Positions 32,589 to 41,647 of a stretch of 41,872 bases of DNA are shown in pieces. The notes under the pieces were generated by a model. It did not search any database, was not told the origin of the DNA, and was given only the letters and a program-made list of their open reading frames with translations. The DNA lies in assembly GCA_944387505.1 (NCBI GenBank), contig CALXFG010000017.1, forward strand, positions 1 to 41,872, in the 5' to 3' direction. This DNA comes from an uncultured Clostridia bacterium (GTDB taxonomy: Bacteria; Bacillota; Clostridia; TANB77; CAG-508). Position 1 is the stretch's first letter, and every line of letters begins with the position of its first letter. Made by a program: the position numbers and the translations under genes.

Positions 32589-32660
32589 GTATAAATTTTT
32601 TAAAATAATTGTAACAAAAAGAAATTTTTTTACACTAATAAAGTGAAAGGAGGAAAGGTT

Positions 32661-33161
32661 ATGCAGAATATGGAAGAAATATATAATAAATATTCAAAAA
32701 TTGTATATAAATATATATTCTGCTTAACAGGAAAAAAGGAAATAGCTGAAGAAATCGTACAAGAAACATTTTTAGTGGCTATTGAAAATATTGATAAATT
32801 TGAATATAAATGTAAACTATCTACTTGGCTATGCCAAATAGCAAAATATATTTGGTTTAATCGATATAAGAAAGAAAAAAAGAGAAAAGAAGTTCCGATG
32901 AATACTTTAGAAAATACATTATTTACCGAAGAATCTATAGAAGAAAGGGTTAGTCAAAAAGAAGAAAAATTGGAATTATTAAAAAACATACAAAAACTAA
33001 ATGAAGAAACTAGAAATGTGATGTATTTACGAATACTAGGAAATTTAGAATATGAAGAAATAGGGGAGATAATGGGAAAAACCTCTAATTGGGCTAGAGT
33101 TACTTTTTTTCGTGGAAAGCAAAAAATGAAAGGAGATAGAGAAAATGAAAAAGGAATGTGA
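32661..33161 (+). CDS. ECF-type RNA polymerase sigma factor
   Basis: Directs RNA polymerase to stress-type promoters. Visible in 166 aa: region 2 (YNKYSKIVYKYIFCLTGKKEIAEEIVQETFLVAIENIDKF, with the conserved AEEIVQETF) and region 4 (LNEETRNVMYLRILGNLEYEEIGEIMGKTSNWARVTFFRGK), no region 1 or 3, typical of ECF sigmas. ATG at 32661 lies seven bases after AAAGGAGG; the upstream GTG at 32643 precedes that SD. Its end overlaps the anti-sigma gene by 17 bases, so translation is coupled. TTGTAAC at about 32609 followed by an AT-rich spacer resembles an ECF -35 box and could mean self-activation. Confidence 0.92.
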   Translation: MQNMEEIYNKYSKIVYKYIFCLTGKKEIAEEIVQETFLVAIENIDKFEYKCKLSTWLCQIAKYIWFNRYKKEKKRKEVPMNTLENTLFTEESIEERVSQKEEKLELLKNIQKLNEETRNVMYLRILGNLEYEEIGEIMGKTSNWARVTFFRGKQKMKGDRENEKGM

Positions 33162-33801
33162 AATTGTGCAAGACTTAATTTTTGGATATTGTGATGGTAC
33201 ATTAAATTCAGCTTCTAAAGAACTGGTAGAAAAGCATTTAGTGAAATGTGAAGAGTGTAAAAAAGTTTATGAAGAAATCAAAAAAGATAAAAAAATTGAT
33301 GATGTAGATGATAAAATTGAAATTGATTATTTAAAAAGAGTCAATAAAAAATTAAAAAGAAAAAAATTTTTGATAGTCATTTCTAGTATATGTATTGTAT
33401 TATTAGTTGTTTTACATATCATTGCATTTATTTGCTATTATCATGACCATACGACCATAGAAATCTTCATGAATAAAGATATATCGGAAGATCAAATGAC
33501 AAATATTCAAAATCAAATAGAGAACCAATCTGAAGATGTGGAAATTACATATGTTTCTCCAGAGGAGCAATTAGAAAAAATGAAACAAAGATTTAAGGAT
33601 AATCAAGATTTGTTAGCAGGATATAATTCTGAAAACAATATATTTACACCATCTTTTATCATAAAAACAAAGACCATACAAGATATGGAAAAGATAGAAG
33701 AAAGTTTAGAAACTGTAGAAGGTATTAAGAAAATTTCTTCGACTTCCAGTAACCTATATGAATCTTTAATAATGAATATTTTCACTATTTTATACAATTA
33801 A
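33145..33801 (+). CDS. Zinc-type anti-sigma factor with an FtsX-like outer domain
   Basis: Presumed membrane anti-sigma for the ECF sigma encoded just before. Visible in 218 aa: cytoplasmic zinc anti-sigma module with HLVKCEEC (His31, Cys35, Cys38), a linker, one helix at about 75-97, then an outer domain (104-197) with IEIFMNKDISEDQM, ITYVSPEEQLEKMKQRFKDN, LLAGYNSEN and TKTIQDMEKIEESLETVEGI. These follow, in order, the extracellular domain of FtsX (VFLK..., YVSKEEAL..., ADLLxGL..., DPEDLExV...KLxGVDEV). FtsX's domain binds peptidoglycan hydrolases at division, so a similar ligand is plausible. This combination of parts is not one I know. SD AAAGGAG; overlaps the sigma gene. Confidence 0.8.
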   Translation: MKKECEIVQDLIFGYCDGTLNSASKELVEKHLVKCEECKKVYEEIKKDKKIDDVDDKIEIDYLKRVNKKLKRKKFLIVISSICIVLLVVLHIIAFICYYHDHTTIEIFMNKDISEDQMTNIQNQIENQSEDVEITYVSPEEQLEKMKQRFKDNQDLLAGYNSENNIFTPSFIIKTKTIQDMEKIEESLETVEGIKKISSTSSNLYESLIMNIFTILYN

Positions 33802-33939
33802 TATGAAATAGTAGATATTATTATACCATAAAATGTCTAAAAAAACAAAATATAAAAAGCTTAATAAAATATTAATTGATAAAATTCCTAATTTATGATA
33901 TATAATTAGTTAGAATAAAATATAGAAAAGAAGGAAAGT

Positions 33940-34839
33940 ATGGATAGAAATTGTTTAGAATTAACGAATGAAGATTTAAAAGAAATCTTTAAAGAAAGAG
34001 AAAAAAATAGTCATAAAGGAACTTATGGATATGTAGGCATCATAGGAGGTTGTATGGAATATACAGGAGCTGTTAAATTGGCTAATATGAGTTCTACAGC
34101 ATTAAGAGCAGGTTGTGGTGTGATAAGAGTCATTGTTCCCCAAAGTATAGAAACCAGTATTGCTCCATATTTGCTAGAACAAACTATTTACCCAATAGAG
34201 AATGATGAAGAACAAAAAATGAAATTTAACAAAGAAGAAATTGATAAAGCATTAGATAAATTAAAAGCAGTAGCAATTGGAATGGGATGGGGAAAAGGTA
34301 GAGATAATGAAAAGATTCTAGAATATATATTGCAAACAAAAGAAATTCCTTGTGTTATTGATGCAGATGGATTAAATACTTTATCTCAAATGAATTTCAA
34401 TATTTTAAAAGAAACAAAATGTAAAGTGATTTTAACACCACATTTAAAAGAATTTGAAAGAATATCAAAAATACCAATGGAAGAAATAAAGAAAGATTCA
34501 ATTGAAATTGCGAAAAGCTTTGCTAAAAAATATCAGGTTATCTTATTATTAAAAGGAAGCACAACTATAGTTTCAGATGGTATTACTACATATTTGGTAA
34601 AAAGAGGTTGCCCTGGAATGGCAACAGCAGGTAGTGGAGATGTATTATCAGGTGTCTTAGTAGGTATGCTAGGTTATCATGAAGCAGATGCAAAGATAGT
34701 GGCAGCAGGTAGCTATTTAGCAGGTATGGCAGGAGAATTGGCTCAAGAAAAATATACAGATATTAGCATGAAAGCATCTGATACCATTGAAATGATTCCA
34801 GAAGCGATTAAAAAAATTAGAAATTTAAAGGAATATTAG
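33940..34839 (+). CDS. nnrD: ADP-dependent NAD(P)H-hydrate dehydratase
   Basis: Repairs hydrated NAD(P)H (NADHX) in the cytoplasm. Visible in 299 aa: SHKGTYGYVGIIGGCMEYTGAVKLA near the N-terminus, IGMGWGKG, CVIDADGLNTL, KVILTPHLKEFERI, ILLLKGSTTIVSDG and GMATAGSGDVLSGVLVGML, the ribokinase-like YjeF C-terminal pattern. No N-terminal NnrE epimerase domain, so this is a stand-alone dehydratase. SD AAGAAGGAAAG before the ATG. Confidence 0.94.
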   Translation: MDRNCLELTNEDLKEIFKEREKNSHKGTYGYVGIIGGCMEYTGAVKLANMSSTALRAGCGVIRVIVPQSIETSIAPYLLEQTIYPIENDEEQKMKFNKEEIDKALDKLKAVAIGMGWGKGRDNEKILEYILQTKEIPCVIDADGLNTLSQMNFNILKETKCKVILTPHLKEFERISKIPMEEIKKDSIEIAKSFAKKYQVILLLKGSTTIVSDGITTYLVKRGCPGMATAGSGDVLSGVLVGMLGYHEADAKIVAAGSYLAGMAGELAQEKYTDISMKASDTIEMIPEAIKKIRNLKEY

Positions 34840-34848
34840 ATTTTTTGT

Positions 34849-35156
34849 AACCCCAAAGATATTTTATATTGTATGGTTTCTATTTAGTGATGTAACATTT
34901 TTAAATAATGCGTTCTTATATATTTATTTTTTATAAATGACGAATGTGATTGGAGTGCTTGTAGCCTTTCTTAATAGAAAAGAAATGAGGAAGCGCGAAT
35001 GCTTGTAGCGAGAGGCTCGTTTCTTTTATAATTAGAAAGGCTAGAGCACGTATTGAGCCGAGGAATTTATGAAAAATAAATATATAAGAACGCTTTTAAT
35101 ATTCAATATCCACGATACTAATAGAAACTATACAATATAAAAAACATCTTGGGGGT
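34849..35156. repeat. 308-bp near-palindrome, fold-back element
   Basis: The two halves pair along their whole length around a centre near 35002: the ACCCCAAAGAT start mates with ATCTTGGGGGT at the end, TATTGTATGGTTTCTATT with AATAGAAACTATACAATA, GCGTTCTTATATATTTATT with AATAAATATATAAGAACGC, and TAGCCTTTCT with AGAAAGGCTA. Unpaired interruptions are short. It fills the gap between convergent nnrD and the recombinase gene and ends 17 bases from the latter. Either a fold-back MITE-like mobile element or a very long bidirectional terminator/hairpin RNA. No clear target duplication. Confidence 0.8.
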
Positions 35157-35172
35157 AGTATATAATAATATT

Positions 35173-36156
35173 TTATAAATTTGCTAAAGGATTACTTTCC
35201 ACTGCATTTCTAACTTGTGAATTATCAACGTGGGTATAAATCTCTGTAGTAGAAATACTTTCATGTCCTAGAAGTACTTGTAAAGCTCTAATATCGACAT
35301 TTCCATATTGATACATTAATGTAGCAGCTGTATGTCTTAACTTATGGACAGAATATTTATTTGTATCAAGTCCAGCAGCTTGTAATTCTTTATTAACAAT
35401 ATATTGAACAGTTCTTCTGCTAATTCTTTCGCGACGTTCACTTAAGAATAGAGCTTTATTAGAATTTAATTTATCAACCTTAACACCTTCTTTAGGTCGT
35501 ACTTGTAAATATTCAATAATTGCTCTTAAACATGCTTGATTTAAATAAATCGTTCTTTCTTTATTTCCTTTACCAATAACATTTAGCTTTGCTTCACTAA
35601 AATCAATATCTTTAATATCAATTCCAACCAATTCAGATAAACGAAGGCCACAATTTAAAAATAATGTAATAATGGCATAATCTCTTTGATAATTACGATT
35701 ATCTTCATTTTCTGTAACATTTAATAATCGTTTACTTTCTTCTAAATTTAAATATTTAGGAAGTCTTTTATCTGCTTTTGGGGTTTCTAGATTTTGAGCA
35801 GGATTGATATCTATTAAATTTGCTTTTTGAGAAAGATATTTAAAAAAGATTCTAATAGTAGATACTTTTCTAGCTCTTGTAGCAGCTTTGCTTCTAAGTT
35901 CTATTGCCATATAACTAATAAAAGCATGAATATCTTCTAAAGTAATTTTTTTAACAACACTAATAGGAATATCTTTAATTTCAATCTTTGCAAAATCTGT
36001 TTCATCTGTCATATGAAAATGAATTTTTATAAATCGAAAAAACATTACCAAATCATAATTGTATTCCTTAATACTATTGGGGGATTTATTTAAAATCGTA
36101 GCACTATAATCTAAAAAAGAATTAATATAGTCCGGATTTTCTTCTCTTTTGAACAT
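35173..36156 (-). CDS. Tyrosine recombinase (XerC/XerD-like)
   Basis: Site-specific recombinase of 327 aa. Visible: SAM-like N-terminal core-binding domain (SFLDYSATILNKSPNSIKEY), then the catalytic domain with Arg172 (NCGLRLSEL), Lys196, His271 and Arg274 (SVHKLRHTAATLM), His298 (LLGHESISTTE) and nucleophile Tyr307 (EIYTHVD). All six active-site residues are present. Size and motifs match chromosomal Xer enzymes, so dimer resolution is likely, though a role in moving the adjacent palindrome is possible. No certain dif site was found. SD GGAGTGTGAATT before the ATG. Confidence 0.92.
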   Translation of the reverse strand: MFKREENPDYINSFLDYSATILNKSPNSIKEYNYDLVMFFRFIKIHFHMTDETDFAKIEIKDIPISVVKKITLEDIHAFISYMAIELRSKAATRARKVSTIRIFFKYLSQKANLIDINPAQNLETPKADKRLPKYLNLEESKRLLNVTENEDNRNYQRDYAIITLFLNCGLRLSELVGIDIKDIDFSEAKLNVIGKGNKERTIYLNQACLRAIIEYLQVRPKEGVKVDKLNSNKALFLSERRERISRRTVQYIVNKELQAAGLDTNKYSVHKLRHTAATLMYQYGNVDIRALQVLLGHESISTTEIYTHVDNSQVRNAVESNPLANL

Positions 36157-36250
36157 ATAAAATTCACACTCCTTTGGTATATATGATATTATATCTCAAT
36201 ACATTTAAAAAAGAAATAGAAATTTAAAAAGTTTTGTGCAAAGTTTTGTT

Positions 36251-36278
36251 TTGATTTTTTTAGTGATTGTGATATACT
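36251..36278 (+). promoter_or_regulatory. Promoter of the PBP1A gene
   Basis: TTGATT (36251-36256), 16-bp spacer, TATACT (36273-36278). Transcription near 36285 fits the ATG at 36313 and argues against the ATG at 36283. Confidence 0.6.
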
Positions 36279-36312
36279 ATTAATGAAATTTATAATAAAG
36301 GAAAGTGAATAT

Positions 36313-38922
36313 ATGTTTAATTATGATAAAGATGAAGAACTTCCTAAAGCAATGAAACAAATGCAAAAAGAGAGGGAAGAACGAGAACAATTTATTAATG
36401 AAGAAAATCAAAAAAAGGATAGAAATCAATTTAACGAAAACAGGAGAAAGAGGAATAGAAAAAGTAAACATAGCAAAAAAAGAAATCATGCAAATGAAGA
36501 AAATGATGTTGACTATAAAAAAGCCATTAGAAAAAAGAAAATTAAAAAAATTATTATTACAGTTGTCATCATCATTATTATTATCTTAGCAATTATTTTG
36601 GGAATTTCTGCCTATAATTGGAAACAGATAACAACAGATATGTTTTTAAATGAAAATTCTGTTGTGTTGGATTCTGATGGTAATGTGATTGCAGAACTTG
36701 GTAGTGAAAGAAAGAAGATAAAAGTTGAAAACAAAGATATGCCTGAAAATTTAAAAGATGCTTATGTTTCTATTGAAGATGAAAGATATTATAAACATCA
36801 TGGTGTAGATATCAAAAGAACAGGTTCAGCAATTATTAATTATGTTATACATATAGGAAATTCTTCATTTGGAGGAAGTACGATTACACAACAATTAGTC
36901 AAAAATTTAACAGGGGATAATAGTGGTTCTATTTCTAGAAAAGTAAAAGAATGGTGGAAAGCATATTTACTAGAATGTTATTTCTCAAAAGAAGAAATAC
37001 TTGATATGTATCTTAATGTTATCTATGTTGGACCAAATATATATGGTGTAGGTGCTGGTAGCCAATATTATTTTAGTAAAGATATTCAAGAACTATCATT
37101 AGCCGAATGTGCTTTTTTAGCAGGAATTAACAATTCACCAAATTCATATAATCCATTTGATGACGAAACAGACAATACAGAGAAAATTTCCAATAGAACG
37201 ATAACCGTCCTAGATAAAATGTTAGAATTAGAATATATTACTGAAGAAGAATACAATACAGCTGTGTCAGAGGTAAAAAACGGTTTGAGCTTTAAGCAAG
37301 GAACTATAGAATCTGGTGATGGAATCTACTCTTATCACACAGATGCTTTAATTAATGAGATAACACAAGATATAGCTGATAAGAAAAATATAACAGAAGA
37401 TTTTGCGACAAACTATTTATATTTAGGTGGATTAACCATTCATAGCACTCAAAACTCAAGCATTCAAGATGAAACAGAAACAGAATTTAATAAACGTCAA
37501 TATCAAATTGCTTCAAGAGAAGGTGGAGATCCAGCTCAAGCAGCAATGGTCATTATAGATCACCAAACAGGTCAAGTAGTGGCTTGTGTGGGAGGTTTAG
37601 GAGAAAAAGATTCAGCGAGAGGATTAAATCGAGCAACACAAAGTACAAGACAAACAGGTTCTTCTATCAAGCCATTAGCTGTATTAGCTCCTGGAATTGA
37701 CAAAAAGAAATTCACAGCGGCAACTATATATGCAGATGAGGAAACAACTTTTGCTGGAAACTACAAACCTGTAAATTATGACGGATATTTAGGAGATATA
37801 ACAGTCAGAAGAGCTGTAGAATCTTCTCAAAATATTCCATTTGTAGAAATGATGGAACAAATAGGTGTGAAGACTTCTATATCTTATTTAAAAGATATGG
37901 GAATTACTTCTTTAACAGAAAAGGATGAAAGCTTATCTTTAGCTTTAGGAGGATTAGATAAAGGCATTACACCTTTAGAAATGGCAGCAGGATATGCAAC
38001 CATTGCTAATGATGGGGAATATATAGAACCTACTTTCTATACAGAAATAGCCAATCAATCAGGAAAAACAATTGTAAAAGCAAGTCCTAAATCTCATAGA
38101 GTATTTTCAAAACAAGTAGCCTATATTTTAAAAGAGATATTAACACAACCTGTTAAAGGAACAAACGGAACAGCTACCTATTGTGCTATTTCGGGAATAG
38201 ATGTGGCAGCTAAAACAGGAACAACAGATGAAAACTATGATAGATGGTTATGTGGATTCACACCGTACTATACAGCAGCTACATGGTTTGGATATGATCA
38301 AAATGAAACGATTTACTTTAATAGACAAAATCCAGCAGGAGTTATTTGGGCAAATGTTATGAGAAATATTCATTCTGGCTTAAACAAAGCAACATTTGAA
38401 AAGCCTAGTTGGATACAATCTGAAACTATATGTGCAGATTCTGGATGTATTGCCAATAGTGGTTGCACAAATACGTATGAAGAATATTTCTTATGGGGAA
38501 CAAAACCAGGTAATTGTACAATACATTCTGGAAGTAAAGTTACAACAAATAACAATCAAAACAATCCAAACCCAAATGAACAAACAAATCAAAATGTAGT
38601 TAATGAAGACTTAACATTAGATCCAAGTCTAGAAAATGAAATTCCAGAAACAAATACGTCAACAAACACAACAAATACAACAACTAATAATAATAGAGCA
38701 AACACCACGACTGATAATAATAGAACCAATACGACAAATACAAATAGAAATAATACAACTTCATCAAATACAAGTACAACAAATTCTACTACAAGTAATA
38801 CAACAAATAGTACTGGAAGTACAAATACATCAACTAATACAACAACGACAAGTCCAAATACAAATACAAGTACACCCACTTCTAATACTTCTGTAGTAGA
38901 GAATACTGGTGAAAATGAATAA
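36313..38922 (+). CDS. Class A penicillin-binding protein (PBP1A-type) with Asn/Thr tail
   Basis: Bifunctional peptidoglycan glycosyltransferase and transpeptidase, 869 aa. Visible: a basic cytoplasmic start (1-65), one helix (about 77-98), the GT51 domain with EDERYYKHHG (catalytic Glu155) and GGSTITQQLVKNL, LNVIYVGPNIYGV, then the transpeptidase with SSIK (Ser450, Lys453), SQN and KTGT (634-637). After it a cysteine module (CADSGCIANSGC ... GNCTIHSG), then about 125 residues almost only Asn and Thr. Start 36313 is set by AAAGGAAAG upstream. The tail is unusually long and repeat-like. Known in kind, but not in this extent, for Clostridia PBP1A. Confidence 0.93.
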   Translation: MFNYDKDEELPKAMKQMQKEREEREQFINEENQKKDRNQFNENRRKRNRKSKHSKKRNHANEENDVDYKKAIRKKKIKKIIITVVIIIIIILAIILGISAYNWKQITTDMFLNENSVVLDSDGNVIAELGSERKKIKVENKDMPENLKDAYVSIEDERYYKHHGVDIKRTGSAIINYVIHIGNSSFGGSTITQQLVKNLTGDNSGSISRKVKEWWKAYLLECYFSKEEILDMYLNVIYVGPNIYGVGAGSQYYFSKDIQELSLAECAFLAGINNSPNSYNPFDDETDNTEKISNRTITVLDKMLELEYITEEEYNTAVSEVKNGLSFKQGTIESGDGIYSYHTDALINEITQDIADKKNITEDFATNYLYLGGLTIHSTQNSSIQDETETEFNKRQYQIASREGGDPAQAAMVIIDHQTGQVVACVGGLGEKDSARGLNRATQSTRQTGSSIKPLAVLAPGIDKKKFTAATIYADEETTFAGNYKPVNYDGYLGDITVRRAVESSQNIPFVEMMEQIGVKTSISYLKDMGITSLTEKDESLSLALGGLDKGITPLEMAAGYATIANDGEYIEPTFYTEIANQSGKTIVKASPKSHRVFSKQVAYILKEILTQPVKGTNGTATYCAISGIDVAAKTGTTDENYDRWLCGFTPYYTAATWFGYDQNETIYFNRQNPAGVIWANVMRNIHSGLNKATFEKPSWIQSETICADSGCIANSGCTNTYEEYFLWGTKPGNCTIHSGSKVTTNNNQNNPNPNEQTNQNVVNEDLTLDPSLENEIPETNTSTNTTNTTTNNNRANTTTDNNRTNTTNTNRNNTTSSNTSTTNSTTSNTTNSTGSTNTSTNTTTTSPNTNTSTPTSNTSVVENTGENE

Positions 38923-38927
38923 CATTT

Positions 38928-38958
38928 AAAGAGAGAAATATGCGATTTCTCTCTTTTA
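38928..38958 (+). terminator. Intrinsic terminator after the PBP1A gene
   Basis: AAAGAGAGAAAT/ATTTCTCTCTTT around ATGCG, followed by TATAAAT. Confidence 0.8.
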
Positions 38959-39109
38959 TAAATACTTTTTTACTAGGAGTTGAAATTATTATAATAATAA
39001 TGGTAAAATAAGTATGATAAAATAAATATATTTTACAAAACAACAGAAAAAATATGGAGAATATTCTGATGTGAAAGAAACTAAAGATTTTATTTAGGAG
39101 GAACAGCTA

Positions 39110-40690
39110 ATGAACTTTCTTTTGAATTTTTTAAATAGAAATGGTAAAGTTGGCAACAAAATAGAAATAAATAAACAGAATAAAGTGTTTGAAGAATTAG
39201 CTAAAACTATAAAAAATGCTTATACTAAAAAAGATGAAAACGAAATAAGTCAAATAATAAAAAAAGGAACTATAAGAGAATTTTTTAGTACAAGTTTCAC
39301 TGAGGGGTTATGTTATCCCTATTTAAAAACAATATGCATTAAGCCATATGTGATTGAAAATATTATAAATGGTAAAATAGACAAAACTATTATCCATGAA
39401 ATAATTCATTTAATAAGAGGTATCCAAAATCCTTATAAATTTGAAAAAGATATAACCGGGTTTGAAGAAGGTGCAACTGAGTATATGACTTTTAAATCCC
39501 TAGGAATTTTAGGGAAATATGGTGGTAAATATTTATTAAACAATAAAGGTCAAAAGATTGAATGTAATATACCATCAACGCCCTATGAGGAATCTACCTC
39601 TCTTATGGCTCAATTAGGTATCATTTTTGGTGAAGATAAACTACAAGAATTTGCATTTGGTGAAAATAAAGATTTGTTAAAAGATTTACAAAATACTTGT
39701 GGTAAAGATTTTTATGAACTTTTAAGGAAAAAACTAAATAAATATGCAACTGATAGTATTTATGTACATCAAGATGTGTTACAATTACAATCCGAGTTAT
39801 TAAAAAGATGCTATACTTCTAAATTTAGTCAAATTGAAACTATAGATGATGCTACTACTTTATTTAACAAATTACAAGATTTAAATAAAGTAAGACTTCA
39901 TTTTAATGAGGATACATCTTTTAAAGACTTTTATGAAGAACAATATGAAAAATGTGTTAAAAAATTTGGAGATGATTTTAAAAAATTAGAATCTTTAAAA
40001 TATCAAGAAATGGAATTTCTAAATGTAACATCAAAAGAACAAATAAAAAATAGTTTTAATAGAAATATTAAAACCTTTATATGTGATCCGACATCTGATT
40101 TAGAAAGAAGTTTAGAACGTATTCATTATACTAAAAGATATGCCGCTTTACATCAAGATACATTATATCAAATAGCAATATTTAAAGATAGAATCGTTCA
40201 GTTTTCTGTCGGCAATGAAAAAGAAGGAACAGTTAATCCAACACTAACTAGTATAAATAATAAAAACGAGGAAATGCATAAATTAAGGAAACATCCTGCT
40301 ATGCCAAAGTTTGATAGTGATTTTTATCTTAAAAAGAACAATAATAATCAAAACTACACATTAATAATTGATGGAGAAGAAGTACAATTAACAGAAATCG
40401 ATTTAGGAATCACCAAAGAAGATGTTGAGTCCTATTATACAATTATAAATTCATTAAACCAAGAAAAAACATTTAAAGAAAGATTTTTAAATTTCTTTTC
40501 AAAGAAAAAGACAAAACTTCTTAATGAACCAGAAAATACAGATTATACAAAAAAAGAAACAAATAGCAGAACTTTTAAAGATAGCGTAAAAATAAATAGT
40601 GGTAATAATCATATAGATTTACAAAATACAGTTAATCGCTCAAATCATGAGAATACAGTAACTTTGGAGGATAAATCAATTGGAAAGTAG
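39110..40690 (+). CDS. HExxH-type putative zinc metallopeptidase of unknown family
   Basis: 526 aa, not recognised as a named family. Visible: TIIHEIIHLIRG (His96, Glu97, His100) and FEEGATEYMTF (Glu119/Glu120), the HExxH...E gluzincin pattern expected for a zinc peptidase. The rest (130-440) is mixed; the C-terminal 100 residues are lysine-rich and low-complexity (FFSKKKTKLLNEPENTDYTK). No signal peptide, so it is cytoplasmic or exported another way. SD TAGGAGGAACAGCT before the ATG. It faces the unknown helical gene 40736 tail to tail, sharing a terminator region. Confidence 0.7.
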   Translation: MNFLLNFLNRNGKVGNKIEINKQNKVFEELAKTIKNAYTKKDENEISQIIKKGTIREFFSTSFTEGLCYPYLKTICIKPYVIENIINGKIDKTIIHEIIHLIRGIQNPYKFEKDITGFEEGATEYMTFKSLGILGKYGGKYLLNNKGQKIECNIPSTPYEESTSLMAQLGIIFGEDKLQEFAFGENKDLLKDLQNTCGKDFYELLRKKLNKYATDSIYVHQDVLQLQSELLKRCYTSKFSQIETIDDATTLFNKLQDLNKVRLHFNEDTSFKDFYEEQYEKCVKKFGDDFKKLESLKYQEMEFLNVTSKEQIKNSFNRNIKTFICDPTSDLERSLERIHYTKRYAALHQDTLYQIAIFKDRIVQFSVGNEKEGTVNPTLTSINNKNEEMHKLRKHPAMPKFDSDFYLKKNNNNQNYTLIIDGEEVQLTEIDLGITKEDVESYYTIINSLNQEKTFKERFLNFFSKKKTKLLNEPENTDYTKKETNSRTFKDSVKINSGNNHIDLQNTVNRSNHENTVTLEDKSIGK

Positions 40691-40720
40691 TAATCCATAC
40701 AGAGATTACTACTTTTTTTA
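40684..40720 (+). terminator. Intrinsic terminator at the end of the metallopeptidase gene
   Basis: AAAGTAGTAATC/GATTACTACTTT around CATACAGA, then TTTT. The stop codon lies in the first arm. The stem also precedes the convergent gene's end. Confidence 0.88.
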
Positions 40721-40735
40721 ATGCATTACTATTTT

Positions 40736-41647
40736 TTAGATTATACTCGTTTTAGAATGATTTACAACAGCAGGAGGAATTTCATATTTTACATCAAAAA
40801 ATTGAAAATCATCTAATGCATTATCTTCCAAACAAGCTAAATAAATATCTAATTCATTTAAAGATTTACAAGCTGTAATAATAGCAGGGTGCAAATTATA
40901 ATTGAAAAATAATTCAATACCAAGACCTATCGCTTTTAATTTAGAACCTTTTTCTTTTTCTGTAACAAGTTTATAGGCTTCTTTGAATCTTGAAATAGCT
41001 GAGAATTTATAATCATCAAGTGGTCTTGTATAAAGATGATCAATAACACTTTGTATGGTTTTATATTCAGAATGATTACTTAGCAATAATTCCTTAATTT
41101 CATTTATCGTAAAAGGAAGAAATACTTTTTGCTGAAATTCTGAAATAATTAAACTTTTTTCAAGATAAAAGTTTGACAAAATTTGATTGTCAATAATATT
41201 CGTTTGTTTATTTTCAGTTGGGGTAGTTAAACTTTTTGCCAATTCTGATAAATCTATGGTTGTGATTCTATGAACAAAGTTTTCAATAATTTCTGTACTT
41301 TCATATATAGAATTTATATGCTCTTGAAAACTTTGATTATATGCATTTATTTGCTCTTCTGAATTTTCATTATGATCATTTATCTTATCTAGAGAATTCA
41401 ATAAATTTTTTAAAATTGTAATATTAGAATTTGATTTTGTTAAAGCATTTGTTGATTCATTTAAATAATAAAACGCTCTATCGTTAGGATTAATATCATA
41501 TGAAAAAGTAACATCTGACATAAAATTTTTAATAAACATTAAAATTTGTTTATTTAGATTTTTTTGAATTTCTAATGTAGATGTTAAAGAAATCTTTTCT
41601 AATTCAATTAATTTTTTCATGTTTTCTGTATCTGAAAAGTTTATCAT
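40736..41647 (-). CDS. Helical hypothetical protein
   Basis: Not recognised. Visible: 303 aa, no signal peptide or membrane helix, mostly amphipathic alpha-helix with heptad-like Leu/Ile spacing (MKKLIELEKISLTSTLEIQK, ITILKNLLNSLDKINDHNEN), then a second helical domain (FLPFTINEIKELLLSNHSEY) and a C-terminal part FFDVKYEIPPAVV. SD GGAGGATACAA before the ATG. It may be a partner of the convergent HExxH gene, but that is position only. Confidence 0.72.
   Translation of the reverse strand: MINFSDTENMKKLIELEKISLTSTLEIQKNLNKQILMFIKNFMSDVTFSYDINPNDRAFYYLNESTNALTKSNSNITILKNLLNSLDKINDHNENSEEQINAYNQSFQEHINSIYESTEIIENFVHRITTIDLSELAKSLTTPTENKQTNIIDNQILSNFYLEKSLIISEFQQKVFLPFTINEIKELLLSNHSEYKTIQSVIDHLYTRPLDDYKFSAISRFKEAYKLVTEKEKGSKLKAIGLGIELFFNYNLHPAIITACKSLNELDIYLACLEDNALDDFQFFDVKYEIPPAVVNHSKTSII

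Noticed and set aside
35173-36156. Prophage integrase
   Set aside because: No phage genes, tRNA or attachment site nearby; size and motifs fit chromosomal Xer enzymes, although mobility of the adjacent palindrome stays open.
38589-38896. ORFs in other frames over the PBP1A tail
   Set aside because: Shadows of the Asn/Thr repeat; the repeat frame continues the PBP.
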